Source of the DNA: Fidelibacterota bacterium TMED108
Lineage (GTDB): Bacteria > Fidelibacterota > Marinisomatia > Marinisomatales > TCS55
Assembly: GCA_002172545.1 (NCBI GenBank)
Contig: NHFJ01000023.1
Location: forward strand, 7,600-21,307
Reading direction: 5' to 3'
Length of the DNA: 13,708 bases
Both the position numbers and the translations under genes were made by a program. Shown here piece by piece: positions 7,386 through 13,708 of the stretch (positions within the stretch are counted from its first letter, which is position 1; every line of letters begins with the position of its first letter). The notes beneath the pieces were generated by a model. That model searched no databases. It was not told the DNA's origin and saw nothing but the letters and a program-made list of their open reading frames with translations.

Positions 7386-8494
7386 AATTTGAAGAGTTTA
7401 AGCTTGAGCGTGAACAGTCTACTTGGGAAAATAAAGTAGATTACAACCTATCTGAAAGCGGTGTTCATCCGAGAACGCTTAGCGAGTTATTTGAGCCTGA
7501 GTTTGTTGATCAAATCAATAATACGGAATTAACCTATGGCTTTACAGAAGGTTCTCCTGATTTGCGTAAATCTATAGCTTCGATATATTCTGGAGCTACA
7601 AAAGATAATGTCCAAGCATTCAATGGGTCAGCGGAAGCCAATATGGTATCAATAATGACCCTGATTGAACCTGGGGATGAAGTAGTTTATATGGTACCTA
7701 ATTATCTTCAGATCTACGGATTTGCCCGTGGATTAGGTGCCAATATAAAGACTTTTAAATTGCATGAATCTTTAGAATGGAAACCGGATTTAGATGAGTT
7801 AAAATCTATTGTATCTGAAAAAACCAAGTTGATTTGTATTTGCAACCCCAACAACCCAACCGGATCTGTTTTGCCAAAGAAAATGGTGGAAGATATAGTA
7901 GCTATAGCAGAAAGCGTTGATGCATGGATTATTGCTGATGAAGTATATCGTGGTGCGGAATTAAACCATAAAGAATGCACTTCATTTTGGGAACCTGGGT
8001 ATAAAAAAACGATTGTGAATTGCGGACTTTCTAAGGCATACGCGCTTCCGGGATTACGTCTTGGCTGGTCTCTTTCAAACCCAGAATACATTAAGCAATG
8101 TTGGGCTAACCATGACTATACTAGCATTTCCGTTGGACGCCTCAGTGACCTAATAGCATCGCACGTACTACACCCCAATAATCGCATGAATACATTGGAC
8201 TATATCAGAAAGCAACTTGCTATCAATCTTGGCCTTTTTCAAGATTGGGTGACAGGTTTTGATGGCCATCTTAATTTTATAGTCCCTGAAGCGGGAGCAA
8301 TGGCTTTTGTTAATTACGATTGGTCTATTAATTCTTCAGACTTAATTACCAAGGTTCGAAAAGAGGCTAGTGTAATGCTCGTAGCGGGAGACTGGTATGG
8401 TATGGATCAGTATATCCGATTTGGATATGGCGCAAAGCGCTCTCATCTTGAAAAAGCTCTTGAGCGAATAACGCCTATATTTAGATCGCTATGA
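7382..8494 (+). CDS. PLP-dependent class I/II aminotransferase (capreomycidine-synthase-like)
   Basis: The 370-residue protein shows the fold-type I aminotransferase landmarks: NPNNPTG at 155-161, D186 and Y189 in ADEVY that contact the cofactor ring, the Schiff-base lysine K218 in GLSKAYALPG, R226, and a carboxylate-binding arginine around R346 in YIRFGYG. The N-terminal stretch with NLSESGVHP at 22-30, and NGSAEAN at 81-87, is typical of a sub-branch often annotated as capreomycidine synthase (VioD)-like; VioD forms a cyclic arginine derivative, but most members are uncharacterised. It is cytoplasmic. It starts at an ATGA overlap with the thioredoxin lipoprotein and ends at an ATGA overlap with the dehydratase gene. 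The order suggests it acts on the same amino acid or oxo acid as the next two enzymes. Confidence 0.92.
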   Translation: MKFEEFKLEREQSTWENKVDYNLSESGVHPRTLSELFEPEFVDQINNTELTYGFTEGSPDLRKSIASIYSGATKDNVQAFNGSAEANMVSIMTLIEPGDEVVYMVPNYLQIYGFARGLGANIKTFKLHESLEWKPDLDELKSIVSEKTKLICICNPNNPTGSVLPKKMVEDIVAIAESVDAWIIADEVYRGAELNHKECTSFWEPGYKKTIVNCGLSKAYALPGLRLGWSLSNPEYIKQCWANHDYTSISVGRLSDLIASHVLHPNNRMNTLDYIRKQLAINLGLFQDWVTGFDGHLNFIVPEAGAMAFVNYDWSINSSDLITKVRKEASVMLVAGDWYGMDQYIRFGYGAKRSHLEKALERITPIFRSL

Positions 8495-9444
8495 TTGACT
8501 ACAAAGCCAGTATACAGGCTGCAGCTAAACGGTCAAGTCCATATATAAGGCATACGCCATTAGAGCATTCGCCTTATTTAAGTAATCTTGCGGAAGCAAA
8601 TGTATTTTTAAAACTTGATAATATTCAAAAAACGGGCTCTTTTAAATTTAGAGGAGCAATCAGTAAAATGACTTCTTTATCTGATGAAGAGAAATCGAAT
8701 GGTGTTGTAACTGCATCTACTGGAAACCATGGCGCTGCCTGCTCCCTTGCTATGTCTGAGCTAGGAATTAAAGGAAAAATTATTGTCCCAGAAAATGTGC
8801 ATAAAAATAAAATAGAAAATATCTTAAATCTTGGCGGGGAGGTAGAATACTACGGCGATGACTGTATACATGCTGAAAAGCGGGCCCAAGAAATATCAAA
8901 GACAACTGGCGCCACGTACATCTCTCCCTATAACGATGAAGCTATTGTAAGCGGTCAAGGCACATTAGGCATGGAGGTTTCACAAGATTTAGCAGACATT
9001 GATGCGATATTCATATCTGTTGGAGGAGGAGGGCTTATTTCGGGGGTAGGTGGCTACCTGAAATCTGTCAATCAATCCACTCAAGTGCATGGCGTGTCCC
9101 CAAAGAATTCTTGCGTTATGTACGAATCCTTGAATGCTGGAAAGCAGTTAGACCTACCATCTAAACCAACGCTTTCAGATGGAACAGCCGGAGGCGTTGA
9201 ATTTGGATCAATAACATTTGAGGCATGCAAAGAAATTATTGATGATTTTACCATTGTATCAGAGGACGAAATCGCAAAAGGCATCCAGATTGGTTTAGAA
9301 AAAAATCACCAACTTATCGAAGGCGCAGCTGGTGCAGCAATTGCAGGTTTTATTAATCAAAAAGAAAAAATTAAAGGGCAGACGGTAGTTTTAGTTATGT
9401 GTGGTGGGAATATCAGTAGCGCCGTTTTAAAATCAATACTTTGA
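8491..9444 (+). CDS. Threonine/serine-dehydratase-like PLP enzyme
   Basis: The 317 residues form a fold-type II PLP enzyme. The Schiff-base lysine is K52 in K-T-G-S-F-K-F-R-G-A, the substrate loop is S-T-G-N-H-G at 76-81, the phosphate-binding loop is the GGGG at 178-181, and a CGGNIS motif lies near the C-terminus. The length fits single-domain threonine ammonia-lyase, serine racemase and hydroxyaspartate dehydratase, without the regulatory ACT domain of biosynthetic IlvA. An SDGTAGG motif at 229-235 replaces the more common ADG-x-A-V of biosynthetic dehydratases and may mark a substrate-specific branch. The expected chemistry is elimination of water from a 3-hydroxy amino acid to give an imino acid, then a 2-oxo acid; racemisation is an alternative. 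It overlaps both neighbours. Confidence 0.9.
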   Translation: MIDYKASIQAAAKRSSPYIRHTPLEHSPYLSNLAEANVFLKLDNIQKTGSFKFRGAISKMTSLSDEEKSNGVVTASTGNHGAACSLAMSELGIKGKIIVPENVHKNKIENILNLGGEVEYYGDDCIHAEKRAQEISKTTGATYISPYNDEAIVSGQGTLGMEVSQDLADIDAIFISVGGGGLISGVGGYLKSVNQSTQVHGVSPKNSCVMYESLNAGKQLDLPSKPTLSDGTAGGVEFGSITFEACKEIIDDFTIVSEDEIAKGIQIGLEKNHQLIEGAAGAAIAGFINQKEKIKGQTVVLVMCGGNISSAVLKSIL

Positions 9445-10382
9445 TGCGTATTATAAGCTTAGATCGCATCAAATCCGTTTTGCCGAATATAGACCTGTTG
9501 TCAGAGATTGAATCAGGATTTGCTGCATATTCAAGCGGACTAGTTGTAGTTCCTCCTGTAGGGGAGCTGAGTTTTCAGTCTCCACCGGGAGATGTTCATA
9601 TTAAGTACGGATATATAAAAGAAGACGATGTGTATGTAATTAAGATTGCTTCAGGTTTTTACAAAAATAAATCAAAAGGTCTTCCAGTGGGAGATGGAAT
9701 GATGCTGATTTTCAGTCAAGAAACTGGCCAACCTTTGGCTGTATTGCAAGACGAATGCTATCTGACCGATGTCAGAACAGCGGTCGCTGGCGCGATTGCC
9801 GCCAAATACTTTTCACCTAAAAATATAGATTGTATTGGCATAGTAGGTACAGGCACACAAGCCAAGCTACAGTTACAATATCTTGAAGATACAGTAAACT
9901 GCAACAAGGTTATGGTTTGGGGAAGAAGTTCTAAATCTTTATTAGAGTATAAAAAATCCATGGACAGTTATAACTATCAAGTTGAAACAACAGTAAACAT
10001 TGATGAAATAGTTAGTCAGTGTCAGCTTATAATAACATGTACGCCTAGCGAAAAAGCCTTAATTAACAAAGTAAATCCCGGTACACACATAACAGCAATA
10101 GGTTCCGATACTACCGTTAAACGTGAACTGAGCTCCAGTGTGCTTTTTCAAGCCGATGTGGTTATTACGGATAGCAAATCACAGAGTAAAGAGCGTGGTG
10201 AAATCTATCAAGCATCAAAAGACGGATTCTTGATTAGTACCGCTATAGAATTAGGTGATATTATAAAAGGAGAGACTGCAGGAAGAACCAGCCAAGATCA
10301 GATCACGGTCGCTGATTTGACAGGTGTAGCTGTTCAAGATATTCAAATATCTAAGGCGATATTGAGGAATTTACGGGAATGA
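9444..10382 (+). CDS. Ornithine cyclodeaminase / mu-crystallin family oxidoreductase
   Basis: The 312-residue protein has the family's layout: a substrate domain with the IKIASGFY stretch (66-73, K67), the TDVRTA motif at 108-113, and a Rossmann domain whose dinucleotide loop reads GTGTQA at 135-140. Relatives include ornithine cyclodeaminase, alanine dehydrogenase, ketimine reductase and iminosuccinate reductase, so an NAD(P)H-dependent reduction of an imine is as likely as ornithine cyclisation. I place the start at the ATG in TGATG, overlapping the dehydratase stop by one base; a TTG at 9441 is the alternative. Immediately following an imine-generating dehydratase, it could reduce that product. 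The 3' end overlaps umuD by ATGA. Confidence 0.92.
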   Translation: MRIISLDRIKSVLPNIDLLSEIESGFAAYSSGLVVVPPVGELSFQSPPGDVHIKYGYIKEDDVYVIKIASGFYKNKSKGLPVGDGMMLIFSQETGQPLAVLQDECYLTDVRTAVAGAIAAKYFSPKNIDCIGIVGTGTQAKLQLQYLEDTVNCNKVMVWGRSSKSLLEYKKSMDSYNYQVETTVNIDEIVSQCQLIITCTPSEKALINKVNPGTHITAIGSDTTVKRELSSSVLFQADVVITDSKSQSKERGEIYQASKDGFLISTAIELGDIIKGETAGRTSQDQITVADLTGVAVQDIQISKAILRNLRE

Positions 10383-10831
10383 CTTCTGAATTTAAAAAAG
10401 AACAAATAATATTTTACTCTATTGAGGATGAAAGTCTTAAAAAACTTCATATATATGAAAGCGGTGTATCTGCAGGTTTTCCTTCACCTGCAGATGACTA
10501 TCTTGATGTTGATCTAAATCTTCACAAGTATCTCGTTAAACATCCTGCAGCAACTTTCTTTATTATCGCTAAAGGTCACTCCATGGAGAAGGCCGGTATA
10601 AGCGATAGCGATCTATTGGTTGTAGACAAGTCTCTGGAACCAAAAAATAAAGACATTGTAGTAGCTATTGTAGATGGAGAATTTACTGTAAAGAGGTATT
10701 TGATCAGCAATGGGAGTATTTGCCTTAAAGCCGAAGGTTTATCTAATAGCTATCCCGATATCAATATCACAGACTCTATAGAGTTTGAGGTATGGGGCGT
10801 TGTAACTCATACAATCCACAACAATCGATGA
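10379..10831 (+). CDS. umuD: UmuD-type self-cleaving subunit of DNA polymerase V
   Basis: The 150-residue S24/LexA-type protease domain has its scissile bond at Ala32-Gly33, within S-A-G-F-P-S-P-A-D-D, the nucleophile Ser68 in GHSM and the general-base Lys105 in FTVKRY. The spacings (36 residues from cleavage site to Ser, 37 from Ser to Lys) equal those of E. coli UmuD (C24, S60, K97). RecA-stimulated self-cleavage converts it to UmuD', which joins UmuC for translesion synthesis. There is no DNA-binding domain, so it is not LexA. The scissile residue is Ala, as in LexA, rather than the Cys of E. coli UmuD. It overlaps the cyclodeaminase-family gene by 4 bases and umuC by 4 bases; no clear LexA operator lies upstream. 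Confidence 0.94.
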   Translation: MTSEFKKEQIIFYSIEDESLKKLHIYESGVSAGFPSPADDYLDVDLNLHKYLVKHPAATFFIIAKGHSMEKAGISDSDLLVVDKSLEPKNKDIVVAIVDGEFTVKRYLISNGSICLKAEGLSNSYPDINITDSIEFEVWGVVTHTIHNNR

Positions 10832-12084
10832 TTGCGCTCGCTGATTGTAATAATTTTTATGCATCTTGCGAGCGTGTTTTTAATCCCGCTTTGAAGAACA
10901 AACCGCTTATTGTTCTATCGAATAATGACGGGTGCGTTATTGCAAGAAGTAACGAGGCCAAAGCAATTGGAATCCGGATGGGTGAACCAGTATTTAAAGC
11001 TAAAAAGCTCATTGTAGAAAATAACGTAAACGTATTTTCTACAAACTTTGCACTATACGGAGATATGTCAAAAAGAGTCATGTCGCTTCTTAGTAATATG
11101 TCACCTGATATAGAAATATATAGCATTGATGAAGCTTTTATGGATTTTTCTGGAATTCAAGACTGCTTTAAGCTTGCATCGGAGATGCGAGAGACTGTGA
11201 TTAAGCATACCGGAATACCCATTTCTATTGGTATAGCAAAGACAAAGACACTAACTAAAGTAGCCAATCATTATGCTAAGCGCCATACTAAAGAAGGTGT
11301 TTATGTGCTGGATAATAAAAATCAGATTAATAGTATATTAAAATCAATGCCCGTATCAAAACTTTGGGGGATAGGATCGCGATATGCTAGAATGTTAAAT
11401 GGATATGGCATTAATAGCGCTTTTGATTTTATTTCATTGGACGAAAGCTGGGTTCTTAAAAAAATGACAATCATGGGTTTGAAAATACAGCAAGAGTTAA
11501 AAGGAAAACCCCGCATCTCGATCAATACGAGCCTTTCGCCAAAAAAGAATATATGCACATCAAGATCGTTTGGCGTCAAAGTAACACAGCTTCAATCGCT
11601 TAAAGAGTCTATTTCTAGTCATGCGGCAAGGTGTGCTGAAAAATTAAGACTGGAAAAAGGATGCGCGCGCTATGTAAGTGTTATTATTAAAACAAACCCA
11701 TTCAGCGAATCAGAGGAATATTACCATGGATATAAAACCATGAGCTTCAATACTCCAACTAATGATACAATAGATATTGTCAGTGCCGCAGAAAGCTTAC
11801 TTAAATCTATTTACAAAAAAGAGTTTGTCTACAAAAAATCTGGAGTTATTGTTGGCGATATAATACCCCAAAATCAAATACAGCTAAATATGTTTGATAT
11901 CGATGAAAAGAGGATTAAGAGAGATAAACTGAATAGCGCAGTTGATCTTATTAACCAGGCAGTAGGAAGAAATACGGTTCATATCGGTTCTCAGGGAATA
12001 GCTAGAAAATGGCAGTTAAAACAAGAGAAGCTTTCTCCTTGCTACACAACAAAATGGGACGATCTTCTTAAGGTAGGATGTTAA
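10828..12084 (+). CDS. umuC: UmuC, Y-family translesion DNA polymerase V catalytic subunit
   Basis: The 418-residue protein is the error-prone polymerase subunit that copies past DNA lesions as part of UmuD'2C. The metal-binding residues are D6 in LADCNNFY and D101-E102 in SIDEAF, the same numbering as in E. coli UmuC. The fingers region SNNDGCVIARSNEAK (31-45), a helix-hairpin-helix region with KLWGIGSRYAR, and a C-terminal clamp-binding motif QLNMF at 352-356 (E. coli has QLNLF) are all present, so it looks intact. I start it at the ATG at 10828, overlapping the umuD stop as ATGA; the in-frame ATG at 10792 would add 12 unrelated residues lying inside umuD. It appears to be the last gene of the overlapping run, followed by 64 AT-rich bases. 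Confidence 0.97.
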   Translation: MIALADCNNFYASCERVFNPALKNKPLIVLSNNDGCVIARSNEAKAIGIRMGEPVFKAKKLIVENNVNVFSTNFALYGDMSKRVMSLLSNMSPDIEIYSIDEAFMDFSGIQDCFKLASEMRETVIKHTGIPISIGIAKTKTLTKVANHYAKRHTKEGVYVLDNKNQINSILKSMPVSKLWGIGSRYARMLNGYGINSAFDFISLDESWVLKKMTIMGLKIQQELKGKPRISINTSLSPKKNICTSRSFGVKVTQLQSLKESISSHAARCAEKLRLEKGCARYVSVIIKTNPFSESEEYYHGYKTMSFNTPTNDTIDIVSAAESLLKSIYKKEFVYKKSGVIVGDIIPQNQIQLNMFDIDEKRIKRDKLNSAVDLINQAVGRNTVHIGSQGIARKWQLKQEKLSPCYTTKWDDLLKVGC

Positions 12085-12148
12085 AAAGAAATTATTTAGA
12101 TAATAAAATAAATATTACAAAATTTAAAAAGCAAACCAGGAGTAAAAT

Positions 12149-12748
12149 ATGCGATTAGTAAAAATAATATTGGTGACAATCCCCCTATTCTCATTTCTGC
12201 TTTCAAAGGACCTTCCATTGGGATCAAGCATTCCGCTGGGTTTTATAAAAATGGAAGGTATTAATGGTGAGAAAGTAAGTTTAAGTGATGTGATGATGGA
12301 AAATGGACTACTTGTTAATTTTACATGTAATACTTGTCCATGGGTAGTAAGATGGCAGGACAGATACAATGATCTGGCGAAAGTTAGTCAGAAAAATAAA
12401 ATTGGGTTTATCGCCATCAATCCAAACGCTGGAAAGCGTGAACGGGGAGAAAACATGGAGGACATGAAAGAATTTGCCGACAAATATGGCCATAATTTTT
12501 TGTATACATTAGATAAAGGTGCAAAGCTTGCGACAGCATTTGGCGCTCGAACCACACCTCATATTTATTTGTTTGACGGAGATGGAAAGTTGGTTTACAG
12601 GGGCGCGATTGATGATAATGCGCCAAAAAGAAAAAAAGTTAAAAATCATTATTTGATGGATGCAATTAAAGCTGTTGGAAAAGATAGAAAAATTAAATTA
12701 GCAGAAACCAAGGCGTTGGGATGTAGCATAAAATTTCCAAAGCAGTGA
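12149..12748 (+). CDS. Exported thioredoxin-like (AhpC/TSA-type) protein
   Basis: The 199-residue protein begins with a signal peptide (hydrophobic about 5-18). The thioredoxin-type site is F-T-C-N-T-C-P-W with Cys60 and Cys63, and the cis-proline is P137 in RTTPH, followed by YLFDGDGKLVYRG, the standard strand pair of the fold. A third cysteine, C192 in ALGCSIKF near the C-terminus, is in my recollection a recurring feature of this branch and could act as a resolving or metal-binding residue. It is expected to work outside the cytoplasm as a thiol oxidoreductase or peroxiredoxin-like protein. The start is well supported by AGGAG at 12138-12142, six bases before the ATG. It is 64 bases after umuC and linked to the HMA lipoprotein by a mini-ORF. 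Confidence 0.87.
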   Translation: MRLVKIILVTIPLFSFLLSKDLPLGSSIPLGFIKMEGINGEKVSLSDVMMENGLLVNFTCNTCPWVVRWQDRYNDLAKVSQKNKIGFIAINPNAGKRERGENMEDMKEFADKYGHNFLYTLDKGAKLATAFGARTTPHIYLFDGDGKLVYRGAIDDNAPKRKKVKNHYLMDAIKAVGKDRKIKLAETKALGCSIKFPKQ

Positions 12749-12774
12749 TGCAGGAGATAATTGATAGAAAATGA
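12748..12774 (+). other. 8-codon mini-ORF bridging two genes
   Basis: ATG at 12748 overlaps the thioredoxin-like gene's stop as TGATG, and its own TGA at 12772-12774 overlaps the next ATG as ATGA. The peptide would be MQEIIDRK. The AGGAG at 12752-12756 inside it is the only ribosome site for the HMA gene and lies 14 bases from that ATG, which is long. It may relay terminating ribosomes to the HMA start, or the double overlap may be chance. No clear ribosome site precedes the mini-ORF itself. Confidence 0.3.
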
Positions 12775-13100
12775 AAAAAACAATCTTTAGCGTAATTGCT
12801 TTGTTTACAATTAGTTGTAGTGCCGATAAAAAATCAGCAAATCTAGTACTTGACTCATTACAGTGCTTAATGTGCTCGGTAAATGTAGAAGAATCTCTTT
12901 TAAGTCTAAGGGGTGTAAAAAATATTAAAGTTGATTTAAAAAATAAATCGGGCAAAGTAGTTTACAATGCCAATGTTGTTGATCTTAGGGCTATAGAAGA
13001 AAGAATAACATCGATTGGCTATAGTGTAAATGGAAAATTAGCAGATAAAAACGCTTATGAAAAGCTTGAAATTTGCTGTAAAAAACCTAAAGATAATTAA
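12771..13100 (+). CDS. Heavy-metal-associated (HMA) domain lipoprotein
   Basis: The 109-residue product has a lipoprotein signal peptide (hydrophobic about 5-14, Cys16 after T-I-S), followed by a single HMA domain. The metal-binding motif reads L-Q-C-L-M-C with Cys32 and Cys35, followed by the usual VEESLLSLRGVKNIKVDL pattern (helix, Gly-Val turn, strand) and SIGYSV near the domain end. The family's common C-x-x-C binds Cu(I), Zn, Hg or similar soft metals. An extra vicinal Cys pair, C102-C103, near the C-terminus could add ligands. The protein should be anchored on the outer side of a membrane, unlike the cytoplasmic CopZ chaperones. It follows the thioredoxin-like gene by 22 bases, suggesting a joint thiol or metal-handling role. 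Confidence 0.87.
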   Translation: MKKTIFSVIALFTISCSADKKSANLVLDSLQCLMCSVNVEESLLSLRGVKNIKVDLKNKSGKVVYNANVVDLRAIEERITSIGYSVNGKLADKNAYEKLEICCKKPKDN

Positions 13101-13127
13101 ATTAAAATCTTCATAAATTGTAAAGTG

Positions 13128-13708
13128 ATGTACAAATGGTTTTATATATGCATAACGCGCCTATGTTTGGCCCTAATATTCTCTGGAGTAGTCCCAATAT
13201 TTACATCTCAAAGTATTCTTCTTGCCCAATCAAAGAAGAAAAATCCTGCCCAAGCTTCAAAATATGCAAAGCGAGGAAGTGCGAAAGCTAAGAAAAAAGA
13301 TTTTAATGGCGCATTGGCTGATTATAAAAAAGCGTACCAATTAAACCCAAGTACGAATTATAAGAAAAAAGTTCAGCAATTAACAAGCTTAGCTAAAAAG
13401 CAGGGTGGCGGGAAACAGTCAAGGGGTAAAGTTTCAAAAAAACAAGCTGCTCAGGCTTCAAAATATGCAAAGCGAGGAAGTGCGAAAGCTAAGAAAAAAG
13501 ATTATGCGGGTGCGCTTAAAGACTTTCAGCGCGCTCTTCGATTAAATCCTAGCGCTTCTAACAAGAAGCGAGTTTCTCAGCTAGCATCAATTATAAAAAA
13601 ATCCGGAAGTAATAAAACTTCCAGCGGAATTACTAGGGCCAAGATGCCAAGAGTTAGTGATATACCAACGATTAGCCCAGTTAAGTATGCAAATGACATT
13701 TATAACAT
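13128..13708 (+). CDS. Secreted TPR-like repeat protein (partial, runs off the end)
   Basis: From the ATG at 13128 the frame stays open to the window edge (193 full codons). The product starts with a signal peptide or membrane anchor (hydrophobic about 13-36, then L-L-A-Q, a plausible cleavage site). Two lysine- and alanine-rich units follow, each with an A-Q-A-S-K-Y-A-K-R-G-S block, then a G-A-L-x-D-(Y/F) helix and a LNPS turn, which is a tetratricopeptide-like pattern with 67-residue spacing. The linker between the units is basic and glycine-rich (KQGGGKQSRGK). After the second unit comes a Ser/Thr- and Pro-containing stretch. The high Lys content suggests binding of an acidic partner. No strong ribosome site is seen; GTG at 13125 is an alternative start. 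Full function needs the missing C-terminus. Confidence 0.65.
   Translation, partial: MYKWFYICITRLCLALIFSGVVPIFTSQSILLAQSKKKNPAQASKYAKRGSAKAKKKDFNGALADYKKAYQLNPSTNYKKKVQQLTSLAKKQGGGKQSRGKVSKKQAAQASKYAKRGSAKAKKKDYAGALKDFQRALRLNPSASNKKRVSQLASIIKKSGSNKTSSGITRAKMPRVSDIPTISPVKYANDIYN
13254..13302 (+). repeat. 49-base exact direct repeat, copy 1
   Basis: This stretch, encoding A-S-K-Y-A-K-R-G-S-A-K-A-K-K-K-D, is identical to 13455-13503. The copies are 201 bases (67 codons) apart and in frame. The identity covers the start of the first TPR-like unit. Confidence 0.9.
13455..13503 (+). repeat. 49-base exact direct repeat, copy 2
   Basis: This is the second copy of the 13254-13302 stretch, at the start of the second TPR-like unit. 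Downstream of it the two units differ clearly in both bases and residues. Confidence 0.9.

Noticed and set aside
6085..8091. Minus-strand open frames within the hydrolase and aminotransferase genes (such as 6085-6459 and 7714-8091)
   Set aside because: They lie opposite genes with clear family motifs, have no ribosome site and give no recognisable protein.
7382..10382. A complete beta-hydroxyaspartate cycle or hydroxyectoine cluster
   Set aside because: No BhcC aldolase, BhcA-type aminotransferase, DoeA or DoeB is present; only the dehydratase and cyclodeaminase-family pair is shared.
10792..10827. Upstream ATG giving a 430-residue UmuC
   Set aside because: The 12 extra residues lie in umuD and do not resemble UmuC N-termini; the ATG at 10828 starts exactly at MIALADCNNFY and gives D6/D101/E102 numbering as in E. 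coli.
13254..13503. CRISPR-like or mobile repeat
   Set aside because: There are only two copies, in frame within one coding gene, and the intervening sequence is the rest of a protein repeat unit rather than a spacer.

Overview
The window is a compact, AT-rich, gene-dense piece of bacterial chromosome. It has no RNA genes, insertion sequences, CRISPR arrays or phage genes that I can see. Three proteins carry lipoprotein-type signal peptides with F/I-S-C lipoboxes. Gene starts are a mix of good Shine-Dalgarno sites, stop-start overlaps and starts with no visible site. The gene content (CNTCPW-type thioredoxin, small DoxX-like protein, PASTVK serine hydrolase, tocopherol-cyclase-like protein) suggests an uncultivated, probably marine, member of the FCB lineage such as Bacteroidota or Marinimicrobia. 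That placement is inference from family impressions, not from a marker gene.

Region 1 (1-2976, + strand): the tail of an unidentified gene, an ABC-2 type ATPase and permease overlapping by 8 bases, a secreted LolA-like protein that starts at TTG and overlaps the permease by 4 bases, and a four-helix DoxX-like membrane protein. The first genes look like one export operon acting at the cell envelope.

Region 2 (3031-4778): yaaA, a peroxide-stress protein, faces a tocopherol-cyclase-like gene on the minus strand. Their stop codons overlap, so no terminator fits between them.

Region 3 (4848-12084, + strand): a long run of tightly packed genes. It begins with a TauE/SafE anion exporter and a beta-lactamase-fold lipoprotein (7-base overlap). 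After a 49-base gap come a TlpA-like thioredoxin lipoprotein, a class I/II aminotransferase, a threonine-dehydratase-like PLP enzyme, an ornithine-cyclodeaminase-family oxidoreductase, umuD and umuC. Every junction from the thioredoxin lipoprotein to umuC overlaps by 1 or 4 bases. The three PLP/NAD enzymes look like a small amino-acid route whose substrate I cannot name. Its fusion in one transcript to an error-prone DNA polymerase V pair is the most striking feature of the window.

Region 4 (12149-13708, + strand): an exported thioredoxin-like protein and a heavy-metal-binding-domain lipoprotein, bridged by an 8-codon mini-ORF, then the start of a secreted TPR-like repeat protein that runs off the end. 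Its two repeat units share an exact 49-base stretch.
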